Assembly (NCBI GenBank): GCA_022925895.1 | Contig: JAKSYS010000209.1 | Span: 1-64,000, forward strand | Reading direction: 5' to 3' | Source of the DNA: Fragilaria crotonensis | Lineage: Eukaryota; Bacillariophyta; Fragilariophyceae; Fragilariales; Fragilariaceae | Length of the DNA stretch: 64,000 nt | In this document: positions 58,033 through 64,000 of the stretch, piece by piece | Numbering within the stretch: position 1 is the first letter of the stretch | Layout of the letters: every line of letters begins with the position of its first letter | Made by a program: the position numbers and the translations under genes | The notes under the pieces: model-generated | The model's database searches: none | The model's input: the letters and a program-made list of their open reading frames with translations, nothing else | Told to the model about the DNA's origin: nothing

Positions 58033-61000
58033 GTGCAAGCGTTGAAGATGACAACGCACGTGTTCTGGCTACAACTTATCAGAACGCCACAGGGGAGAGT
58101 GCATGCCTTCAAACCGCTCAGGAGGCGTGGAGGAAGATACTAACGGCGACTGGAAAACGAGAATCACAAGTAAATCGGGAAATATTTTTAACAAATTTGA
58201 ACATGAAATCAAACGTACCCTGGGGAGACTCACTGGAGGAAAAAAGAGATGATACCTTTCGAGTCTATTGTGCAAATGTAAACGGCTTTACACTTGATCG
58301 TATGGGAGGTCAGTATGATACCTTTTGTCGAATGCTCAAGGAAGTGCAAGCTGATGTGTCACGCGGACAGGAACATAATTTGGACATCACAAAGGCGCAC
58401 GTCCGAAGTATATTGTATCACACGACACAACAGCATTGGCAGCGTTCTCGTCTCAATTTTAGTACAACACCAATGGAGTTTCAGCGAATGTACAAACCAG
58501 GAGGCACCTTTGTATTGACAGTAGGGGATACCAGTAGTAGAGTTCGTGACCGATTTCGAGACAAATGGGGTCGCTGGACGAGTCAGTCATTTTTAGGAAG
58601 TGCAGGACGGCGGGTTATCACCATAGTATCTGCATACCAGGTTGTCACCGATTCACCGGTTCCGGGTCTCATTACTGCGGCCTCTCAACAACACAGCCTC
58701 CTTCTTCAGACGCAGGACGCAGTTACAAATTTCGGAGGGACCTTCAAAAATATCTACAAGAGTGTAGACAGGATGGTCATGAACTTCTATTGGTGGGCGA
58801 TTTTAACGAGGAGATTGGACGAGAAGTAGACGGTATGCTCTCACTCATACAAGCATTGGGTATGGTAGATATCATGAGGCATCAACATCCAGTCACATTA
58901 CCTGCAACATACGCAAGAGGATCGCGGTGCTTGGATTACGCTCTCGCTACGCCCAGACTAGCGGACGCAGTTCAAAAATCCGGATATGAAGCATTCAACG
59001 CAAGGTATACAACGGACCACAGGCCATACTTTGTGGATTTCTCAGTCGAGCTCTTATTTGGAATCACGATAAAGCCTTTCTCTACACTCGAACCGCGTAT
59101 CCTCCGTTCTAATAATCGTCAGCAGGTGACAGCTTATATACGGCGGAAGTATAAAATTTTGGATGATCATAATGTTTTCCGACGGATTGACCGGTTGACA
59201 TGGTTAGGTGATCGACATGCCTACGCTGAAAGACTGGATAAAGCTGTTGTCGAGGCAAGTCTTGCGGCAGAAAAATCAATTCAACGTGTCGGTGTTTCAC
59301 CGTGGTCCGTAGCCCTACATAAAGCCAGACAAAAAGTGCAGATATTAACAACATGTTTGGCGATGGCAAAAACGCGATTGCAGAATGAAGGCACCATTCG
59401 GGAGGCATGGACTAAAGCAGGTTTTCCAAATGATCCACCTACGACAGAAAGGCAATGCACTAGCGAACTAAAGGAAGCACGTAAGCAGGTGAGATCCATC
59501 GTCTCAGAACAGTACGGACGACGGGACAGCGAAAGACTCAGCCGCATTAGCCATCTTGAGGCATCTGCTTCCAGCAGAGACAAAGGACGGGCAAAATACT
59601 ACGACAGATCCATAAAGCCGAAGCATTGAATCGAATGTTTAATAAGCTCCGTTGCATGCAGGCTTGTACGGAGAGAAGTGGAGTATCGAGAATTGAAATT
59701 CCAGTACATCCAGATGAGGATCCCAAGACGTGCTCCGAGTGGAGAGAGGTTGACGTTCCTACGGAAGTGATTGAGCATTTGCGACAGCGGAATCGCCGAC
59801 ACTTTGGCCAGGCAGACGGTACACCCTTTACAGTATAGCCCCTTTCTGAGCAACTAGGCTATTGTGGCGACGGGCCAGAAGCCAGAAATATTCTCCACGG
59901 CCGATATCAGCATCGAGCAGGGATGGATAGAGATGTGCAACGGGTGATACAACACTTGCAGATTTCTGACGAGCTCGCACAATTGCGAGTTTACCCCACC
60001 ATTAGCGAGGCAGATTACGTTGGAAAGTTAAAGGCGTGGTGGGGAGTCTACAGTGACGTCCCCTTCAAGCAAAAATGCATTTAGGACACTATAAGGCAAT
60101 GATTGCAAAACATTCCTATTCCGATATACCAGACGAGGAAAGTGAGGAGCACAAGAAACATCGTGAAGCCCTAGACTTTATGCAAAGCGAGATTCTACGA
60201 GTTCATCTGCTTTTGATTAACTACGCCTTGGAATGTGGGTACTCCTATCAGAGATGGCGTCACGTGGCCAACTCGGTCCTTTTCAAAGAACCTGGTAACA
60301 TCAAAATTCACAGGACTCGGATTATACACATTTATGAAGCGGATTACAATTTGATGCTGAGTTTGAAATGGAGATCCGCCTTACTTCAGGCCGAGGCTTA
60401 CCAGCAACTTAACAATGGACAATACGGATCGCGGCCAAAACGGACTGCAATCGACCCAGTTTTTCTTGAGGAACTACAACTGGAAATGTCTCGGATAACT
60501 AGGAAAACAATGATACTTACAAATTATGATGCGACGGCATGTTACGACAGAATTATCCCTAACTTGGCAATGTTGGCCAGCCGGAGATTTGGAGTTCCTT
60601 TTCGAAGTCACCATGTCAAATGCAAGGATGTTGGAGCACACTGACTATCGAATACGAACGGAGTTGGGGCTTGCAACAGACCCCGGCGATCTGGTGCTTC
60701 CTTTCAAGCATCCTATACGATTGCTATGATGAGGTAGCGTTCACCGCAGATTATCTTAGCCCGGATCGAGTAAGGAGAACCGAATTGGGAATGATAGGTT
60801 TCGTCGATGACTCGAACGGGCAAACAAACTCCTTTGAGGAACCCGAGACAATACATACTCCAACACAAATCCTTAAGAAGATGAAATCAAACGCGACGGT
60901 ATGGACCAAGTTGTTAGCGGTTTCGGGAGGCTCACTCGAATTATCAAAATGCTCCTATCACGTTCTAACCTGGAAGTTCACTGCGTCGGGATCGCCGGTG

Positions 61001-63826
61001 TTATATAATGATCGGGATGAGTGTGGCGGCGTTACGGTACTTGACGCTACGGCAGGAGTTGAACACGAACTTCAATATCTGTCTACGTATGAAGCACACA
61101 AGACCCTCGGACATTATAAAGAGCCTGCGGGAAATCAACGAGTGCAGTTCAAGAAGCTACAGGAAAGGAGCCGGGAGCTCACATCATTCCTATGGAATAC
61201 ACATCTCACTCGGGAAGAAGCATGGACCTATCATTTCGCTACGTATTTACCACGTATGAGCTACCCCTTGGCCACCTCCCACTTCACCGAACGACAGCTA
61301 ACAACAATTCAACGTAAAGCTATGTCGATTATGTTTGCAAAATGTGGATTCATTCGCAATACTAAACGAGCAATCTTGTATGGTCCTCTCGAATATGGCG
61401 GATCAAACTTTCGACGGCTGTATGACCAACAAGGTATTGGACAGATTCGTCTGTTTTTGCGTCACTGGAGATCTAACAGCCCAGCGGGTGATATGTTCTT
61501 GGTGTCAATACGCGACGGGAATATCGGTTTCCATCCTGGAAGACGTAAACACTCGAATACCCCACCTCGAGTCTAAGTGGATTTCCTCGTTGAGACATTA
61601 TTTGGCAAGCATACGTGCTATTATCCAAATCGACTCCAATCTGGTTCCACCACTAGAACGTGAAAATCATGCATTTATCATGGATCGAGTGGTCCATTCA
61701 GGCCAATTTTAAGCAGCGGAAATTTGAAGGATCAATTATTGTCGTTTATTCCTTCAAGTGGTTACCATATCCGACCTGGTGACAGTAGACGGTGTATTTC
61801 TTGATCAGTCTAAACTGGAGGGTAACCCATCCCTATGTAGTAGTCGCACCAGATGGATCCATATTCATCAGGATAAACCGTCAATGCCTACGAGCTAATT
61901 GAACCCCTCGCGAAATTTTTGCGCGATCACCGAGTGAGACGCATGGAGCAATTTTCTTATGGTTACAATAATAAAGTGGCTATTCGAACGGCCGGAGGTT
62001 TTGTAGAATGTACCAAGACAACAACCGGTGCATTTAGAGAGACAGGGAAGATCTTAATGTACCATCATCTTCCGAGGCACGCAGTTCCTGTCACAGTCCG
62101 AGTAACGGACAATGCTCATGAATGGGAACTTTTAAGTATCGCATTCTTGACAACAAAACCAGTGAGCTTAATCCCGAGAACGTTCGAACAATTCGTAGCG
62201 CAACTGGAACCGTGGGAAGAACATCTCCTTCGGTACACGAGGTTGTCGGTGGATCCTCGCTCGATTGTTCTTGAGTTGCAAGAAAGTTTTGTCGCGGGTA
62301 GTGACGGATCTTCTAAGGAACATTGTACTCAAGGAGCATTCGGGTGGATGATCAGTTCAACGGCGGAAGAACGAATGGCAAGCGGTAAAGGACCTTCTCG
62401 GGGAGCTACGATAGATTCATATCGGGCCGAGTGTAGCGGAATGCTGGCGATTCTTCGGTTTCTTATCCGATTGGCTGAATATTCCGACATGTTCGGCGAT
62501 TGGATAGGCACCATTGGAACTGACAGTCAAAGTTTACTAGATTGACTCTTTGGAAAACCGATAGAAGGGCAGGCAACGCCACCAGAGTACAATGCAACAC
62601 ATTTACAACACCTGGACGTTCTGACACCCGAATGGGACCTTCTTATCGAGATTCAAGCATCCTTACGTCAGTTACCGGCTATTCAACTTCAATATGTCAA
62701 AGGACACCAAGACGACCATACGTTATACCAACAATTGCCTCTCATGTCTCAACTTAATGTCGATGCTGACGCGTTGGCCACAGAATATCAGGACGAGTTT
62801 GGGATGTCACGTCCTCAAGTCATAATGTCGCCTAATGCTGGGGCGCACCTCATTATAAATGAGGGCACTGTCACTGCCAACTTTGATGCGGTCGTTCGTT
62901 ATGCGGCAACTGCTCCGGGGACTTCGTGAGTACATCAAAGACAAGAATCACTGGAGTGAAACAATCATGTGCCACATACACTGGGACGCCCATGCCAAGG
63001 CCATGAAAAGCTCCATTCATCGTCGCATCCATCTCTCCAAGCTCGTACACGACTGTCTACCAACAAATAGTATGAGGAACCGCGTGGACTCAGGTAAACG
63101 AACGTGCCCATTATGTTCAAGCGACAGCGAAACGCGAGATCATGTTATTCGATGTCCTGCGGAGGCTCGGTCACATTGGCGACCTGCATTGATTTCACGA
63201 TTAAACTCCCTTCACAATCAATCGCAGACAAGTCCTTTACTCAGACATTTACTCCACGAGGCATTGCTACAATGGTTTCAGACGGAAGGTGATACAGTAG
63301 TATCGCCGATATTTTATCCAGTGGAGCTCCGGGAAGTCATTCATCAGCAGAATGATATCGGGTGGCGTCAGATATTTAATGGGAGATTTAGTAAAGAATG
63401 GAGTCTCGTGCAGGATGCATATTACAGACGAGTGTTACCACACCGTGGTGGTACAAATGTTCGACGAACTGGAGCTCGGTGGCAGCGTCAGCTTGCTTAT
63501 CTTGGCGATATGGGATTGGTGGTTCGATCTCTGGAAGTCTCGCAATGAGGACGTTCACGGAGCAGATCAGCGCACGCAGGCTGAAGCCCGGCGCCGAGAT
63601 GTGACTCGCAGATTAAGGGGAAATATATGATCAACGATCCCAACTGGAGCCACAAGTTCAACAATTGTTACTCCCTACCCTTCAGGACCATATTCAGAGA
63701 CCCACTTGGGTGAATCACAACTGGCTTGCAGTCAACGCCAACATTTTCCGAGATAGCATGCGTCGGGCCAGATCACGAGCAATACAAGGGGTACGATCAA
63801 CACGCACATACTTCAATCCCGCGTGA
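58029..63826 (+). pseudogene. LINE-E ORF2: endonuclease, RT lacking motif B, RNase H
   Basis: ATG 58029 (MSASVEDDN). Endonuclease: YCANVNGFTLDRMGGQYD, RGQEHNLD, DKWGRWTSQSF; after a small loss near 58735 LLVGDFNEEIG and TDHRPYFVDF. RT pieces 58565-59629, 59626-59838 (TAG at 59836), 60075-60644 and 60620-61576: motif A NYDATACYDRI and GFVDDSNGQTN are kept, but the motif B stretch YGTGQGSGNS is gone, joined LGLQQTPAIWCFL near 60680. RNase H: GSDGSSKE, RAECSGML, IGTDSQSLLD then TGA at 62543, VKGHQDDH, QLNVDADALA. Zinc knuckle CPLCSSDSETRDHVIRC near 63110. The end at 63826 reads GVRSTRTYFNPA. About ten lesions. Confidence 0.9.
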
Positions 63827-63898
63827 CTGGAATGTTTTAGTGACAAATTTCTTATTGGACGGTACCCTCGCAGAGTACTGTTCAATCGTGCGAGTCGA

Positions 63899-63918
63899 GT
63901 CTTCTAGTCAGCGAGGAC
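63899..63918 (+). other. 3' UTR stem-loop of LINE-E
   Basis: GTCTTC, an 8-base loop, GAGGAC; six pairs with one T-G. The third pair is C-G where LINE-B has T-A and LINE-C and LINE-D have G-C. Confidence 0.7.
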
Positions 63919-63954
63919 AGCGGCAGCACGTTAAACGATTTAAGGTTTTTTTTT

Positions 63955-63971
63955 AGTGTTGGCATGAATGG
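63955..63971. repeat. LINE-E target duplication, right copy
   Basis: AGTGTTGGCATGAATGG directly after the T9 tail. The 29 bases beyond are host sequence with no feature seen. Confidence 0.93.
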
Positions 63972-64000
63972 TTGTTAAATTCATAAGAAATGCTCTGAGT

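Larger units (their letters stand above)
55387..63954 (+). mobile_element. LINE-E, full-length copy with both ends and target duplication
   Basis: 8568 bases, plus strand. The 5' end starts AGAATTTTCACTCTGG; the 3' end is AAGG and nine T. A perfect 17-base duplication bounds it, so these are the true ends of the family. ORF1 and ORF2 are in the usual order. Frameshifts, stops and a deletion in the RT make it inactive. It is not disrupted by other elements. Confidence 0.93.

Overview
The window looks like nuclear DNA of a diatom, probably a pennate one. The best host clue is a membrane-anchored leucine-rich-repeat gene at about 53.9-55.2 kb: a cytoplasmic tail, one membrane segment, 24-residue repeats of the IPSEIGLLT type and a cysteine-rich end, a form common in diatoms. 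About 90% of the window is retrotransposon sequence. Only two host genes are visible and both are broken. No tRNA, rRNA or CRISPR was seen.

Two kinds of element are present. The first is a non-LTR retrotransposon (LINE) family with ORF1 (unknown fold, coiled-coil tail) and ORF2 (APE-type endonuclease, RT with an FVDD active site, RNase H, zinc knuckle). Five copies are seen: LINE-A (2-8204, minus), LINE-D (9937-21624, plus), LINE-C (26219-49356, minus), LINE-B (28994-44588, minus) and LINE-E (55387-63954, plus). The second is tyrosine-recombinase (YR) retrotransposons of DIRS/Ngaro type, in two families. YR1 lies at 13545-19879 and as a tandem at 34694-41639. YR2 is a three-unit tandem at 22524-26218, continued at 49374-53480.

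Layout: LINE-A truncates an unknown host gene (8205-9600). LINE-D follows and is split by YR1 copy a. After a gene-poor stretch (21625-22523) comes the YR2 array. Its full-length unit was hit by LINE-C, LINE-C by LINE-B, and LINE-B by a YR1 tandem, a four-level nest. The order is fixed by 17-18 bp target duplications flanking LINE-C and LINE-B and by precise reading-frame repair when the YR1 insertions are removed in thought. After the nest come the LRR gene and LINE-E, which has a perfect 17 bp duplication.

The most unusual signals are these. All five LINE copies end in a run of T, not A, on the coding strand. Just upstream of that tail every copy can form a 5-6 bp stem-loop at the same place, and the stem has changed by compensatory substitution between copies. 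Both YR families are arranged head to tail, with a short terminal-only unit beside a full-length one. Most ORFs carry frameshifts or stops. Several fall in short homopolymers, so some could be sequence errors.
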